DNA of 61,204 nucleotides. It comes from Flavobacteriaceae bacterium (GTDB lineage Bacteria; Bacteroidota; Bacteroidia; Flavobacteriales; Flavobacteriaceae). Made by a program: the position numbers and the translations under genes. This document shows, piece after piece, positions 19,451 through 29,414 of the stretch; the stretch's first letter is position 1; each line of letters begins with the position of its first letter. The notes beneath the pieces were generated by a model. It had not been told where the DNA came from. It saw nothing but the letters and a program-made list of their open reading frames with translations, and ran no database searches. Where the stretch lies: positions 1 through 61,204 of the forward strand of contig JAKITV010000010.1 of the NCBI GenBank assembly GCA_021647885.1, in the 5' to 3' direction.

Positions 19451-20800
19451 ATGAAATTTATAGAAACCATAAAAAATGTTTGGAAAATAACGGAACTCAA
19501 AGATAGAATCATTCTAACTTTAGGTATGCTTTTAGTATATCGTTTTGGAGCGCAAGTGGTTCTTCCTGGTATTGATGCAAGTAAATTAGGAGGTATAGCA
19601 GAAGCCACAGATGGTGGTATTCTAGGATTACTTAATGCTTTTACAGGTGGTGCATTTGCTAATGCTTCTGTTTTTGCATTGGGTATAATGCCTTATATTT
19701 CAGCTTCTATTGTAGTCCAGTTAATGGGAATTGCAATTCCGTATTTACAAAAACTACAAAAAGAAGGTGCTAGTGGGCAAAAGAAAATTACTCAAATTAC
19801 ACGTTGGTTAACCATAGCAATTTGTTTAGTACAAGCTCCAGGATATTTAGTGAGTTTACCAGCACTAGGTATTCCGCAGGAAGCATTCTTATTAGGTCAA
19901 GGAGGAATATTCTATTTTTCGTCAATAATCATCTTAGTAACAGGGACTATCTTTGCAATGTGGTTGGGTGAAAAAATTACCGATAAAGGTATTGGTAATG
20001 GTATCTCAATTTTAATTATGGTTGGTATAATTGCTACTTTACCTCAATCATTTGTTCAGGAATATGTTTCTAGAGTAACAGAATCTAATGGTGGTTTAAT
20101 TATGATTTTAATTGAACTTGTAATTTGGCTACTTATTATTTTGGCATCAGTAATGTTGGTTATGGCAGTACGCAAAATCGCTGTACAATATGCAAGACGG
20201 ACAGCTTCTGGAGGTTACGAAAAAAACGTATTTGGATCAAGACAATATATTCCGTTAAAATTAAACGCTTCTGGAGTAATGCCAATTATATTTGCTCAAG
20301 CTATTATGTTTGTGCCAAGTTTAATAGGAGGCTCAACATTTCTTAAAGATTCTTCAGTTGGACAATGGATGCAAGCAGAGTTTTCAGATATGTTTGGTTT
20401 GTGGTATAATATAACATTTGCATTATTAATTATAGTATTCACATATTTTTATACTGCAATTACAGTACCTACTAACAAAATGGCAGATGATCTAAAACGT
20501 AGTGGAGGATTTATTCCAGGCATACGTCCAGGAACTGAAACATCTGAGTATTTAGATAAAATAATGTCTCAAATTACATTGCCAGGTTCTATATTTTTAG
20601 CATTGATTGCGGTATTCCCTGCATTTATTGTTAAACTAATGAATGTACAACAGGGTTGGGCATTATTTTTTGGTGGAACATCACTATTAATTATGGTTGG
20701 TGTTGCGATTGATACGATGCAGCAAGTAAATTCTTATTTGTTGAATAAACATTATGATGGCTTGATGAAAACTGGTAAAAACAGAAAAGCAATAAAATAA
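19451..20800 (+). CDS. secY: Protein translocase subunit SecY
   Basis: The 449-residue integral membrane channel passes unfolded proteins across or into the inner membrane with SecE and SecG. Ten hydrophobic segments can be made out. The plug and lateral-gate region begins near YRFGAQVVLPGID, and the cytosolic loops carry KITDKGIGNGISILI and ARRTASGGYEKNVFG. The C-terminal loop has MADDLKRSGGFIPGIRPG, which contacts SecA and the ribosome. It lies in the spc cluster between rplO and infA. No adk or map gene is found here. Confidence 0.99.
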   Translation: MKFIETIKNVWKITELKDRIILTLGMLLVYRFGAQVVLPGIDASKLGGIAEATDGGILGLLNAFTGGAFANASVFALGIMPYISASIVVQLMGIAIPYLQKLQKEGASGQKKITQITRWLTIAICLVQAPGYLVSLPALGIPQEAFLLGQGGIFYFSSIIILVTGTIFAMWLGEKITDKGIGNGISILIMVGIIATLPQSFVQEYVSRVTESNGGLIMILIELVIWLLIILASVMLVMAVRKIAVQYARRTASGGYEKNVFGSRQYIPLKLNASGVMPIIFAQAIMFVPSLIGGSTFLKDSSVGQWMQAEFSDMFGLWYNITFALLIIVFTYFYTAITVPTNKMADDLKRSGGFIPGIRPGTETSEYLDKIMSQITLPGSIFLALIAVFPAFIVKLMNVQQGWALFFGGTSLLIMVGVAIDTMQQVNSYLLNKHYDGLMKTGKNRKAIK

Positions 20801-20810
20801 TTAATATAAA

Positions 20811-21026
20811 ATGGCAAAGCAAGCAGCTATAGAACAAGACGGAACAATTAATGAAGCATTATCTAATGCTATGTTTCGTGTTGAATTAGAAAATGGTCAC
20901 ATTGTGACTGCTCATATTTCTGGTAAAATGCGAATGCATTACATAAAGCTTTTGCCAGGAGATAAAGTAAAATTAGAAATGAGTCCTTACGATTTATCAA
21001 AGGCTAGAATAACATATAGATACTAA
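20811..21026 (+). CDS. infA: Translation initiation factor IF-1
   Basis: The 71-residue OB-fold protein blocks the A site during initiation. [39 protein letters not shown] and [12 protein letters not shown] identify it. It starts ten bases after secY, and its stop codon shares a base with the rpmJ start (TAATG). Confidence 0.99.
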   Translation: MAKQAAIEQDGTINEALSNAMFRVELENGHIVTAHISGKMRMHYIKLLPGDKVKLEMSPYDLSKARITYRY

Positions 21027-21142
21027 TGAAAGTAAGAGCATCAATAAAAAAGAGAAGTGCAGAATGTAAAATTGTGCGCAGAAAAGGAACACTTTACGTA
21101 ATCAACAAAAAGAATCCTAGATTCAAACAAAGACAAGGGTAA
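21026..21142 (+). CDS. rpmJ: 50S ribosomal protein L36, zinc-free form
   Basis: The 38-residue protein begins [20 protein letters not shown] and ends PRFKQRQG, both L36 hallmarks. Of the four zinc ligands of the C+ form (three Cys and one His) only one Cys remains, so it cannot bind zinc in the usual way. It overlaps the stop of infA by one base and ends two bases before rpsM. It was read directly because of its small size. Confidence 0.97.
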   Translation: MKVRASIKKRSAECKIVRRKGTLYVINKKNPRFKQRQG

Positions 21143-21144
21143 TT

Positions 21145-21519
21145 ATGGCAAGAATTGCAGGTGTAGACATACCAAAACAAAAAAGAGGAGTAATCTCTTT
21201 AACTTATATCTACGGAGTAGGTAGAAGTAGAGCTAAAGAAATATTAGAAGCATCTAAAGTAGATGAAAGCACTAAAGTTTCCGATTGGACTGATGAAGAA
21301 ATCAGTAAAATTCGTGATGCTGTTGCATCATTTACCATTGAAGGTGAGTTGCGTTCTGAAACACAGATAAACATTAAGCGATTAATGGATATTGGTTGTT
21401 ACAGAGGTATTCGTCATAGAACAGGACTTCCATTAAGAGGGCAACGTACTAAGAATAACTCTAGAACAAGAAAAGGTAGAAGAAAAACTGTTGCTAATAA
21501 GAAAAAAGTAACTAAATAA
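21145..21519 (+). CDS. rpsM: 30S ribosomal protein S13
   Basis: The 124-residue S13 contacts P-site tRNA and forms intersubunit bridges. It shows [20 protein letters not shown], the helix-hairpin-helix [13 protein letters not shown] and the C-terminal [18 protein letters not shown]. It begins two bases after rpmJ. Confidence 0.99.
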   Translation: MARIAGVDIPKQKRGVISLTYIYGVGRSRAKEILEASKVDESTKVSDWTDEEISKIRDAVASFTIEGELRSETQINIKRLMDIGCYRGIRHRTGLPLRGQRTKNNSRTRKGRRKTVANKKKVTK

Positions 21520-21530
21520 TAATTAGTAAT

Positions 21531-21914
21531 ATGGCAAAGTCAAGTACTAAAAAGCGTAAAGTAATAGTAGAATCTAATGGAGAAGCACATATCACAGCTT
21601 CTTTTAATAATATTATAATTTCACTTACCAACAAACAAGGAGATGTAATTTCATGGTCATCTGCTGGTAAAATGGGATTCAGAGGTTCTAAGAAAAACAC
21701 ACCTTATGCTGCTCAATTAGCAGCCGAAGACGCATTAAATGTAGCAAAAGAAGCTGGTTTAAAGAAAGTAAAAGTATATGTTAAAGGTCCTGGAAATGGT
21801 AGAGAATCTGCTATTAGATCAATCCATAATGGAGGTATAGAAGTTACAGAAATCATTGATGTAACACCAACACCACATAATGGATGCAGACCTCCAAAAC
21901 GTAGAAGAGTATAA
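21531..21914 (+). CDS. rpsK: 30S ribosomal protein S11
   Basis: The 127-residue S11 lies on the platform near the E site. It has [35 protein letters not shown] and the end [18 protein letters not shown], including the conserved PHNGC. It is followed by a 162-base structured spacer before rpsD. Confidence 0.99.
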   Translation: MAKSSTKKRKVIVESNGEAHITASFNNIIISLTNKQGDVISWSSAGKMGFRGSKKNTPYAAQLAAEDALNVAKEAGLKKVKVYVKGPGNGRESAIRSIHNGGIEVTEIIDVTPTPHNGCRPPKRRRV

Positions 21915-21930
21915 CGATTTTAGATTTATA

Positions 21931-21965
21931 GACTTACGATTTCAGAATTATTAAAATCGTAAGTC
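21931..21965 (+). promoter_or_regulatory. 12-bp stem-loop in the rpsK-rpsD spacer
   Basis: GACTTACGATTT at 21931-21942 is perfectly complementary to AAATCGTAAGTC at 21954-21965, with an 11-base AT-rich loop. No T-run follows, so it is not a standard terminator. It is embedded in a spacer that also holds the ATCGTAAAT motif. A role in processing or in control of rpsD-rpoA-rplQ is possible but unproven. Confidence 0.6.
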
Positions 21966-22076
21966 GTAACTCTTACATCGTAAATTAATTATTAACAAGT
22001 ATAAACGAGAGATTAACGGTTTTCGAAGGATAAGATTAAGACCTTAATTCATAATCACTCTCAAAACAAATTTAAA

Positions 22077-22682
22077 ATGGCAAGATATACTGGTCCTAAA
22101 ACTAAAATAGCTCGTAAATTCGGAGAAGCTATTTTTGGAGAAGATAAATCTTTCGAAAAAAGAAATTATCCTCCTGGTCAACACGGAAACACAAGAAGAC
22201 GTGGAAAAAAATCTGAATATGCTATCCAATTAATGGAAAAGCAAAAAGCAAAATACACTTATGGTATTTTAGAGCGTCAATTTAGAAACCTATTTAAAAA
22301 AGCAACTGCAGCAACTGGTATTACTGGTGAAGTGTTGTTGCAACTGTGCGAATCTAGATTGGATAATGTAGTGTTTAGAATGGGAATTTCTCCATCGCGT
22401 AGTGGAGCTAGACAATTAGTTTCTCACAGGCACATTACAGTAAATGGTAAATTAGTAAACATCCCATCGTACTCATTAAAAGCTGGTGATGTCGTTGCAG
22501 TAAGAGAAAAATCCAAATCACTTGAAGCTATTGAGCGGTCGCTTTCAAATTCAAGTCATGTTTACGAATGGATCACTTGGAATAACGATACAAAAGAAGG
22601 AACTTATGTTTCTGTTCCAGCAAGGATTCAAATTCCTGAAAACATTAATGAACAATTCATCGTAGAATTATATTCTAAATAA
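22077..22682 (+). CDS. rpsD: 30S ribosomal protein S4
   Basis: The 201-residue S4 initiates assembly of the 16S 5' domain. It has [16 protein letters not shown], the basic [19 protein letters not shown] segment, and the S4 RNA-binding motif [14 protein letters not shown] through [21 protein letters not shown]. It begins the rpsD-rpoA-rplQ group after the spacer. Confidence 0.99.
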   Translation: MARYTGPKTKIARKFGEAIFGEDKSFEKRNYPPGQHGNTRRRGKKSEYAIQLMEKQKAKYTYGILERQFRNLFKKATAATGITGEVLLQLCESRLDNVVFRMGISPSRSGARQLVSHRHITVNGKLVNIPSYSLKAGDVVAVREKSKSLEAIERSLSNSSHVYEWITWNNDTKEGTYVSVPARIQIPENINEQFIVELYSK

Positions 22683-22703
22683 TAACTGATACAATAAAAC
22701 AAT

Positions 22704-23696
22704 ATGGCAATTTTAAATTTTCAAAAGCCCGATAAAGTAATCTTAATAGATTCAACCGATTTTGAAGGTAAATTCGAATTTAGACCTTTAGAGCCTGGTT
22801 ACGGTTTAACAGTAGGAAATGCATTAAGAAGAGTTTTATTATCTTCTCTCGAAGGATTCGCAATTACATCAGTTAGAATTGAAGGTGTAGAGCATGAATT
22901 TTCTACAATTACAGGAGTAGTTGAAGACGTTACAGAAATGATACTTAACCTTAAACAAATTCGTTTCAAACGTCAGATAGATGAAGTTGATAACGAATCG
23001 GTATCAATCTCAATCTCAGGACAAGAACAAATAACAGCTGGAGATTTTCAGAAATTTATTTCAGGATTTCAAGTATTAAATTCAGATTTAGTAATCTGTA
23101 ATTTAGATCCTAAAGTAAGTATTAACATGGAAGTCACTATCGAAAAAGGTAGAGGTTATGTGCCTGCTGAAGAAAACAAAAAATCTACAGCACCTTTAGG
23201 TACAATATTTACAGATTCTATATATACACCAATAAAAAATGTAAAGTATAGTGTTGAGAATTATCGTGTAGAACAAAAAACAGATTACGAAAAATTAGTT
23301 TTCGAAATTATTACAGATGGCTCTATAGTCCCACAAGAAGCTTTAACTGAAGCTGCTAAAATTTTGATTCATCATTTCATGTTGTTCTCTGATGAAAGAA
23401 TAACACTTGAAGCCGATGAAATTGCACAAACCGAAACTTATGATGAAGAATCATTGCATATGAGACAGTTGCTTAAAACTAAGCTTATAGATATGGATCT
23501 TTCAGTTCGTGCATTAAATTGTTTAAAAGCTGCTGAGGTTGACACATTAGGGGATTTAGTGTCATTTAATAAAAATGACCTAATGAAGTTCCGTAATTTT
23601 GGTAAAAAATCTTTAACTGAGTTGGAAGAACTTGTAAATGTTAAAGGGTTAAACTTCGGAATGGATTTAAGCAAATATAAATTAGATAAAGATTAA
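22704..23696 (+). CDS. rpoA: RNA polymerase alpha subunit
   Basis: The 330-residue alpha subunit forms the dimer that nucleates the polymerase and contacts activators and UP elements. The N-terminal domain has [20 protein letters not shown] and [11 protein letters not shown]. After a linker at about 235-255 the C-terminal domain has [16 protein letters not shown] and [13 protein letters not shown], the helix-hairpin-helix that binds DNA. Length is normal. Confidence 0.99.
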   Translation: MAILNFQKPDKVILIDSTDFEGKFEFRPLEPGYGLTVGNALRRVLLSSLEGFAITSVRIEGVEHEFSTITGVVEDVTEMILNLKQIRFKRQIDEVDNESVSISISGQEQITAGDFQKFISGFQVLNSDLVICNLDPKVSINMEVTIEKGRGYVPAEENKKSTAPLGTIFTDSIYTPIKNVKYSVENYRVEQKTDYEKLVFEIITDGSIVPQEALTEAAKILIHHFMLFSDERITLEADEIAQTETYDEESLHMRQLLKTKLIDMDLSVRALNCLKAAEVDTLGDLVSFNKNDLMKFRNFGKKSLTELEELVNVKGLNFGMDLSKYKLDKD

Positions 23697-23757
23697 TACA
23701 TCATATTTTGCTCCTCAAGATTGAGTTGTAGCAAGATGATGATTAAAAGAAAATATA
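23697..23757 (+). promoter_or_regulatory. Structured rpoA-rplQ spacer
   Basis: The arms CATCATattTTGCT and AGCAAGATGATG pair imperfectly around a small inner hairpin CTCAA-GAT-TGAG. The element fills most of the 61-base spacer. It may be a processing or translational control structure. Support is limited to the base pairing. Confidence 0.35.
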
Positions 23758-24228
23758 ATGAGACACGGAAAAAAGGTAAACCATTTAGGTAGAAAAACCG
23801 CTCACAGAAAATCGATGTTGGCTAATATGGCATGCTCTTTAATAGAGCATAAACGTATTAATACAACTGTTGCAAAAGCAAAAGCATTAAAGCAATTTGT
23901 TGAGCCAATGATTACAAAATCAAAGGAAGACACAACTCATAATAGACGTATTGTTTTTAGTCGTTTAAGACAAAAAGAAGCAGTTGCAGAATTGTTTAGA
24001 GATGTTGCAGCAAAAGTAGGCGATCGTCCTGGAGGATATACAAGAATAATTAAACTTGGAAATCGTCTAGGTGATAATGCAGATATGGCAATGATTGAAC
24101 TTGTAGATTATAACGAAATTTACAATGCTGATAAGCCAAAAAAGAAAACAACACGTAGAAGCCGAAGAGGAGGAAGCAAAATAGTTGCACCAATTGCAGA
24201 GACTAAAGCTTCAAGTGAAGAAGAATAA
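23758..24228 (+). CDS. rplQ: 50S ribosomal protein L17
   Basis: The 156-residue L17 begins [21 protein letters not shown] and contains [18 protein letters not shown] and [21 protein letters not shown] as two blocks. It is longer than the 127-residue E. coli protein because of a basic, low-complexity tail ([14 protein letters not shown]), as is common in Bacteroidota. It is the last gene of the translation cluster, with a strong terminator behind it. Confidence 0.99.
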   Translation: MRHGKKVNHLGRKTAHRKSMLANMACSLIEHKRINTTVAKAKALKQFVEPMITKSKEDTTHNRRIVFSRLRQKEAVAELFRDVAAKVGDRPGGYTRIIKLGNRLGDNADMAMIELVDYNEIYNADKPKKKTTRRSRRGGSKIVAPIAETKASSEEE

Positions 24229-24254
24229 AATGCATGAAACTTTAACGTTTTTTT

Positions 24255-24291
24255 AAGAGCAAACATGAAGAATGTTTGCTCTTTTCTTTTT
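24255..24291 (+). terminator. Rho-independent terminator of the ribosomal cluster
   Basis: AGAGCAAACAT and ATGTTTGCTCT form a perfect 11-bp stem with a GAAGA loop, followed by TTTCTTTTT. It lies 27 bases behind the rplQ stop. Confidence 0.92.
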
Positions 24292-24328
24292 AAAATTTAT
24301 TATGTTTACATGTTTAAAAACAACAACA

Positions 24329-25021
24329 ATGAAAAAAATATTTTTTTTTATTACAATTATAATGTCTGTATCTGTTTTTTCTCAAAATTCTGTTGGAACA
24401 TCAGGATATCAAACAGGTTTGAATTATAGTATAAAAAAATTTGGCACTGCATTAATGTCCTACAACACAAAAAAGCAAACACAAACAGATGGTACTTTTT
24501 ATCTATTTGATAAGTGGGTTAATGATGGTATTATTCATACTGAGGATAATAATAGATATATAATAAAAAACATTAATATAAATTTGGAGAGCCATTCTTT
24601 CGAATCTAAAGTTGAAGGAGATTCAATATTCATATTTAATTTCAATAATATTGATAAGTTTATCATTAATGGGATAACCTTTAAAAACTATTACTGGAAT
24701 GAAGATAATCAGATTTATGAAGTTATTTACGACAATAGTGATTTTCAAATCTTAAAAGGATTTAGAGTTTTGTTAGTTGCAAGTTCACCAAATCCGATGT
24801 TAAATCGAAATAGAGCTAAATACGTAAGGAAAGTGTACTACTGTTTAAGGAAAGACAATAAGATTAAACCTTTTAAACTTAAGAAAAGTCATATTTTGAA
24901 ATTGATAAATGCAAGTGGCGAGAAGGCAAATAAGATTGAGACATACGTTAGAAACAATAACCTTTCGTTTAAAAATGAAAAAGACGTACAGATAATTTTA
25001 GATTATAATCCGAAAATTTAA
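24329..25021 (+). CDS. Secreted protein of unknown function
   Basis: From the ATG at 24329 the protein has 230 residues and starts with a clear signal peptide (MKKIFFFITIIMSVSVFSQ). An earlier in-frame ATG at 24272 would lie inside the L17 terminator and hide the signal peptide, so it is rejected. The mature part is mainly beta-strand-like, with YLFDKWVNDG, NINLESHSFE and RAKYVRKVYYCLRKD. No catalytic motif is visible and I do not recognise a named family. Many Bacteroidota periplasmic proteins look like this. It is closed by its own terminator, so it is a single-gene unit. Confidence 0.8.
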   Translation: MKKIFFFITIIMSVSVFSQNSVGTSGYQTGLNYSIKKFGTALMSYNTKKQTQTDGTFYLFDKWVNDGIIHTEDNNRYIIKNININLESHSFESKVEGDSIFIFNFNNIDKFIINGITFKNYYWNEDNQIYEVIYDNSDFQILKGFRVLLVASSPNPMLNRNRAKYVRKVYYCLRKDNKIKPFKLKKSHILKLINASGEKANKIETYVRNNNLSFKNEKDVQIILDYNPKI

Positions 25022-25026
25022 GATAA

Positions 25027-25057
25027 AAAAGGAGTTAAATTTTTAACTCCTTTTTTT
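25027..25057 (+). terminator. Rho-independent terminator
   Basis: GGAGTTAA and TTAACTCC form an 8-bp stem around ATTT, flanked by A-run and seven T. It stops the secreted-protein gene and, being A/T-flanked on both sides, may work in both directions. Confidence 0.9.
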
Positions 25058-25090
25058 ATGCAAAAAATTATGTAATTAAATAGGATAAAG

Positions 25091-25098
25091 TATTTTTG
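25091..25098 (+). promoter_or_regulatory. -7 promoter element for carA
   Basis: TATTTTTG matches the Bacteroidota TAnnTTTG element 46 bases before the carA start. No clear TTG-type -33 element is seen at the usual distance. Confidence 0.55.
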
Positions 25099-25108
25099 TA
25101 AAACCATG

Positions 25109-25126
25109 TTCCTGCGTAGGCAGGAA
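25109..25126. repeat. Small palindrome (TTCCTGC-GTAG-GCAGGAA)
   Basis: A 7-bp stem with a GTAG loop lies between the carA -7 element and its start codon. The same GTAG-loop design with a changed but still paired stem occurs at 48891-48910. It belongs to the small dispersed palindromes of this genome. Confidence 0.7.
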
Positions 25127-25143
25127 TCTTTTACAGATGATTT

Positions 25144-26247
25144 ATGAAATACAAAACACGAAAAAAAGCAATAATTCTATTAGCAGATGGAACCATTTTT
25201 TATGGCAAAGCCATAGGGAAAGAAGGAACTGCTTTTGGTGAAGTATGTTTCAATACTGGAATGACAGGCTACCAGGAAATATTTACTGATCCTTCATACT
25301 TTGGGCAACTTATGGTTGCTACTAATGCACATATTGGTAATTATGGCGTTAATGAAAATGAAGTAGAATCAGACTCGATAAAAATCTCTGGTTTAATTTG
25401 TAAAAACTTTAGCTATAATTATTCCCGTGAAGACGCAAGTGGTTCACTTGAAGATTTCTTTATAAAAAATAATCTCTTCGCTATTTCAGATGTCGATACT
25501 AGAGCATTAGTAAGCTATATAAGAGATAATGGTGCAATGAATGCAGTGATTTCTACTGATGTCGATAATATTGAAGGATTGAAAAAACAATTAGCCAAAA
25601 TTCCAAATATGGAAGGCTTAGAATTAGCCTCTAAAGTATCTACTAAAGAAGCTTACTATTTTGGAGATGAAAATGCATCCTTTAAAATAGCAGCTTTAGA
25701 TATCGGGATTAAAAAGAATATTCTTCGTAATCTTGCTAATAGAGATGCATATATAAAGGTATTTCCGTATAACACCTCTTTTGAGGAAATGAGTACTTTT
25801 AATCCAGATGGTTATTTTTTATCTAATGGTCCTGGAGATCCAGAGCCTCTAGTAGATGCGCAAAGTCTTGCTAAAGAGATTATTAAAAGAGACTTACCTC
25901 TATTTGGTATTTGTCTTGGGCATCAAGTTATAGCACTTGCAAATGGTGTTTCTACTTATAAAATGCATAATGGCCATAGAGGCATAAATCATCCGGTTAA
26001 GAACTTAATAACTGGAAAAGGAGAAATTACTTCTCAAAATCATGGGTTTGCTGTAAATAAAGAAGAAACTGAAAATCACGATGATTTAAAAATCACTCAT
26101 CTACATTTAAACGATAATACTGTAGCAGGAATTGCAATGAAAAGTAAAAATTGTTTTTCTGTACAATTTCATCCTGAAGCAAGTCCTGGGCCACATGATT
26201 CATGGTATTTATTCGACCAATTTATAGAAAATATCAAATCTAACTAA
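25144..26247 (+). CDS. carA: Carbamoyl-phosphate synthase small subunit
   Basis: The 367-residue glutaminase subunit releases ammonia from glutamine and channels it to CarB for carbamoyl phosphate, used for pyrimidines and arginine. The N-terminal domain has ILLADGTIFYGKAIG and NTGMTGYQEIFTDPSY. The class I glutamine amidotransferase domain has the oxyanion and nucleophile segment LFGICLGHQ (Cys) and the QFHPEASPGPHD segment with the catalytic His and Glu. The carB gene is not adjacent. A terminator follows directly. Confidence 0.98.
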   Translation: MKYKTRKKAIILLADGTIFYGKAIGKEGTAFGEVCFNTGMTGYQEIFTDPSYFGQLMVATNAHIGNYGVNENEVESDSIKISGLICKNFSYNYSREDASGSLEDFFIKNNLFAISDVDTRALVSYIRDNGAMNAVISTDVDNIEGLKKQLAKIPNMEGLELASKVSTKEAYYFGDENASFKIAALDIGIKKNILRNLANRDAYIKVFPYNTSFEEMSTFNPDGYFLSNGPGDPEPLVDAQSLAKEIIKRDLPLFGICLGHQVIALANGVSTYKMHNGHRGINHPVKNLITGKGEITSQNHGFAVNKEETENHDDLKITHLHLNDNTVAGIAMKSKNCFSVQFHPEASPGPHDSWYLFDQFIENIKSN

Positions 26248-26252
26248 TTGAT

Positions 26253-26290
26253 AAAAAGACAATATATTCTTGAATTTATTGTCTTTTTTA
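26253..26290 (+). terminator. Rho-independent terminator after carA
   Basis: AAAAGACAATA and TATTGTCTTTT form an 11-bp stem with an AT-rich loop and end in a T-run, five bases after the carA stop. Confidence 0.88.
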
Positions 26291-26364
26291 TTTTACTAAA
26301 ACGTTATAGATAGTATTATATTTAATTCTTTTGAGGACATAGATATTAAAACAATATTTAACCG

Positions 26365-26372
26365 TAAATTTG
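26365..26372 (+). promoter_or_regulatory. -7 promoter element for eno
   Basis: TAAATTTG fits TAnnTTTG and lies 27 bases before the eno start codon. The -33 element is not clear. Confidence 0.6.
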
Positions 26373-26390
26373 AATTCAATAAACAAATAA

Positions 26391-27686
<1,296 letters not shown>

Positions 27687-27716
27687 AGAGAACAATTCAA
27701 ATATCCATTTTATTAT

Positions 27717-27746
27717 GCCAAATTCTTGCAAGAATTTGGCTTTTTT
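27717..27746 (+). terminator. Perfect-palindrome terminator after eno
   Basis: GCCAAATTCTTG and CAAGAATTTGGC form a perfect 24-base palindrome followed by six T, about 30 bases after the eno stop. Confidence 0.93.
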
Positions 27747-27841
27747 ATTTCAAAATTAATCTGGCTAAATTTTTTAAGTAAATAAGTTACAACCCGAATA
27801 TTTAATGATATAAGTCATAGTATTAATTATGATGATATATT

Positions 27842-27849
27842 AACTTTGA
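27842..27849 (+). promoter_or_regulatory. -7 promoter element for the first citrate synthase
   Basis: TAACTTTG matches TAnnTTTG and lies 40 bases before the start codon at 27890. No clear -33 element is seen. Confidence 0.55.
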
Positions 27850-27889
27850 GAGATTGTGGCAATTCTATTATTAATTTAAACGAAATATT

Positions 27890-29233
27890 ATGAAAACATT
27901 AAAGCAAAAACTGTACGAAAAAATCAAGGAGCATCGACTTAGAACTACAGTATTATTAAAAGAACATGGAGACAAAGTTATCGACCAAGTGACTGTAGCA
28001 CAGGTTATTGGCGGCATGAGAGGGATTAAAAGTTTAGTTACGGACATTTCGTATTTAGATCCAATGGAAGGTATAAGATATCGTGGTTTTACACTTCCCG
28101 AAGTTTTAGAACAATTGCCAAAACCTAAAGGAGCCGAAATGCCTTATGTAGAAGGTCTTTATTATTTATTATTAACTGGAGAAATGCCTTCACGAAAAGA
28201 AGTTGATCAATTGATGGTCGATTTTAAAAACCGTCGCACCATACCTCACTACGTTAAGGATGTTATAGATTCATTCCCAAGCGGAAGTCATCCTATGGCA
28301 ATACTTTCAGCTGCAGTTATGAGTTTAGAAAGAGAATCGCATTTTAATACCAAGTATAAAAAAGGAATGAGTAAGATGGATTATTGGGATTCTACTTACG
28401 AAGATGCAACCAATCTCATTGCTAAAATACCCTTAATCGGTGCTTATATTTATAATAAGTTATATGATCCAGAAAATGGTCATCGTTATCCAGATTCATC
28501 TCTGGATTTAGGTGCAAACTTTGCTTATATGATGGGAAAAGATAAACCTTACGATGAAGTTTCACGTATGTATTTTATTATTCATGCCGATCACGAAAGT
28601 GGAAATGTAAGTGCACATACAGGTCATTTGGTTGCCAGCTCATTATCAGATGTATATTATGCTACTTCAGCAATGATAAATGGTTTAGCAGGTCCATTGC
28701 ACGGTTTAGCCAACCAAGAAGTATTACGTTGGGTACAAGGGCTTAAACTTAAAATGGGTAATCATTTTCCAACTGAAGAAGAATTAAAAAAATATGTTTG
28801 GGATACTTTAAATAGCGGTCAAGTTATTCCTGGGTATGGTCATGCTGTATTAAGAAAAACAGATCCACGTTATACAGTACAACGCGAATTTTGTTTAAAG
28901 CATATGCCAGATGATGATATATTTAAATATGTTGATGCACTTTATAATGTTGTGCCAGATATATTAAGAGAACATGGTAAAGCCAAAAATCCTTGGCCAA
29001 ACGTAGATGCACAGTCTGGTGTTGTGCAATGGCATTATGGTGTTACAGAATATGACTTTTATACGGTATTATTTGCAATAGGAAGATCATTTGGTGTGCT
29101 GTCTAATATTATTTGGGATAGAGCTTTAGGCTATTCTTTAGAACGACCAAAATCTATTACAACTGATATGCTTGAAAAAATGGTTGGAATTAGAAATGAG
29201 TTAATCCCAACGGAAGAATTAGCGAATTCTTAA
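27890..29233 (+). CDS. Citrate synthase, mitochondrial-like type
   Basis: The 447-residue protein condenses acetyl-CoA and oxaloacetate to citrate. The catalytic triad is visible: His271 in AGPLHGLANQE, His318 in PGYGHAVLRKTDPRY and Asp373 in NVDAQSG. The GLANQEVLRW, VIPGYGHAVLRKTDPRY and GVVQWHYGV wording is that of eukaryotic mitochondrial citrate synthase rather than bacterial hexameric GltA. The N-terminus begins directly at the helical domain without the small beta domain seen in the next gene. It has its own -7 element and its own terminator, so it can be expressed apart from the GltA-type enzyme downstream. No targeting or regulatory domain is attached. A role as methylcitrate synthase is possible but no prp genes are near. 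Confidence 0.93.
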   Translation: MKTLKQKLYEKIKEHRLRTTVLLKEHGDKVIDQVTVAQVIGGMRGIKSLVTDISYLDPMEGIRYRGFTLPEVLEQLPKPKGAEMPYVEGLYYLLLTGEMPSRKEVDQLMVDFKNRRTIPHYVKDVIDSFPSGSHPMAILSAAVMSLERESHFNTKYKKGMSKMDYWDSTYEDATNLIAKIPLIGAYIYNKLYDPENGHRYPDSSLDLGANFAYMMGKDKPYDEVSRMYFIIHADHESGNVSAHTGHLVASSLSDVYYATSAMINGLAGPLHGLANQEVLRWVQGLKLKMGNHFPTEEELKKYVWDTLNSGQVIPGYGHAVLRKTDPRYTVQREFCLKHMPDDDIFKYVDALYNVVPDILREHGKAKNPWPNVDAQSGVVQWHYGVTEYDFYTVLFAIGRSFGVLSNIIWDRALGYSLERPKSITTDMLEKMVGIRNELIPTEELANS

Positions 29234-29296
29234 TCGTGAAGGTTGTTATAATAAAATCCTAGATTACAAATATAGCAGATAGTAATATTAATCATA

Positions 29297-29335
29297 AAAT
29301 AGTGACTACTAATTGCGGAAAAGTCGCTATTTTTT
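29297..29335 (+). terminator. Terminator between the two citrate synthases
   Basis: AAATAGTGACT and AGTCGCTATTT pair over 11 positions with one T-G wobble and run into six T. It separates the two citrate synthase genes into different transcription units. Confidence 0.8.
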
Positions 29336-29414
29336 ATTACTAAATCACACTAATAAATGATTGATTTTTCTTAAATTAGCATAGTCTCAAAAATTAATAA
29401 AAAACCATAAATAT

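Noticed and set aside
24272..24328. An N-terminal extension of the secreted protein at 24329
   Set aside because: It would start inside the T-run of the L17 terminator and place 19 residues before a good signal peptide.
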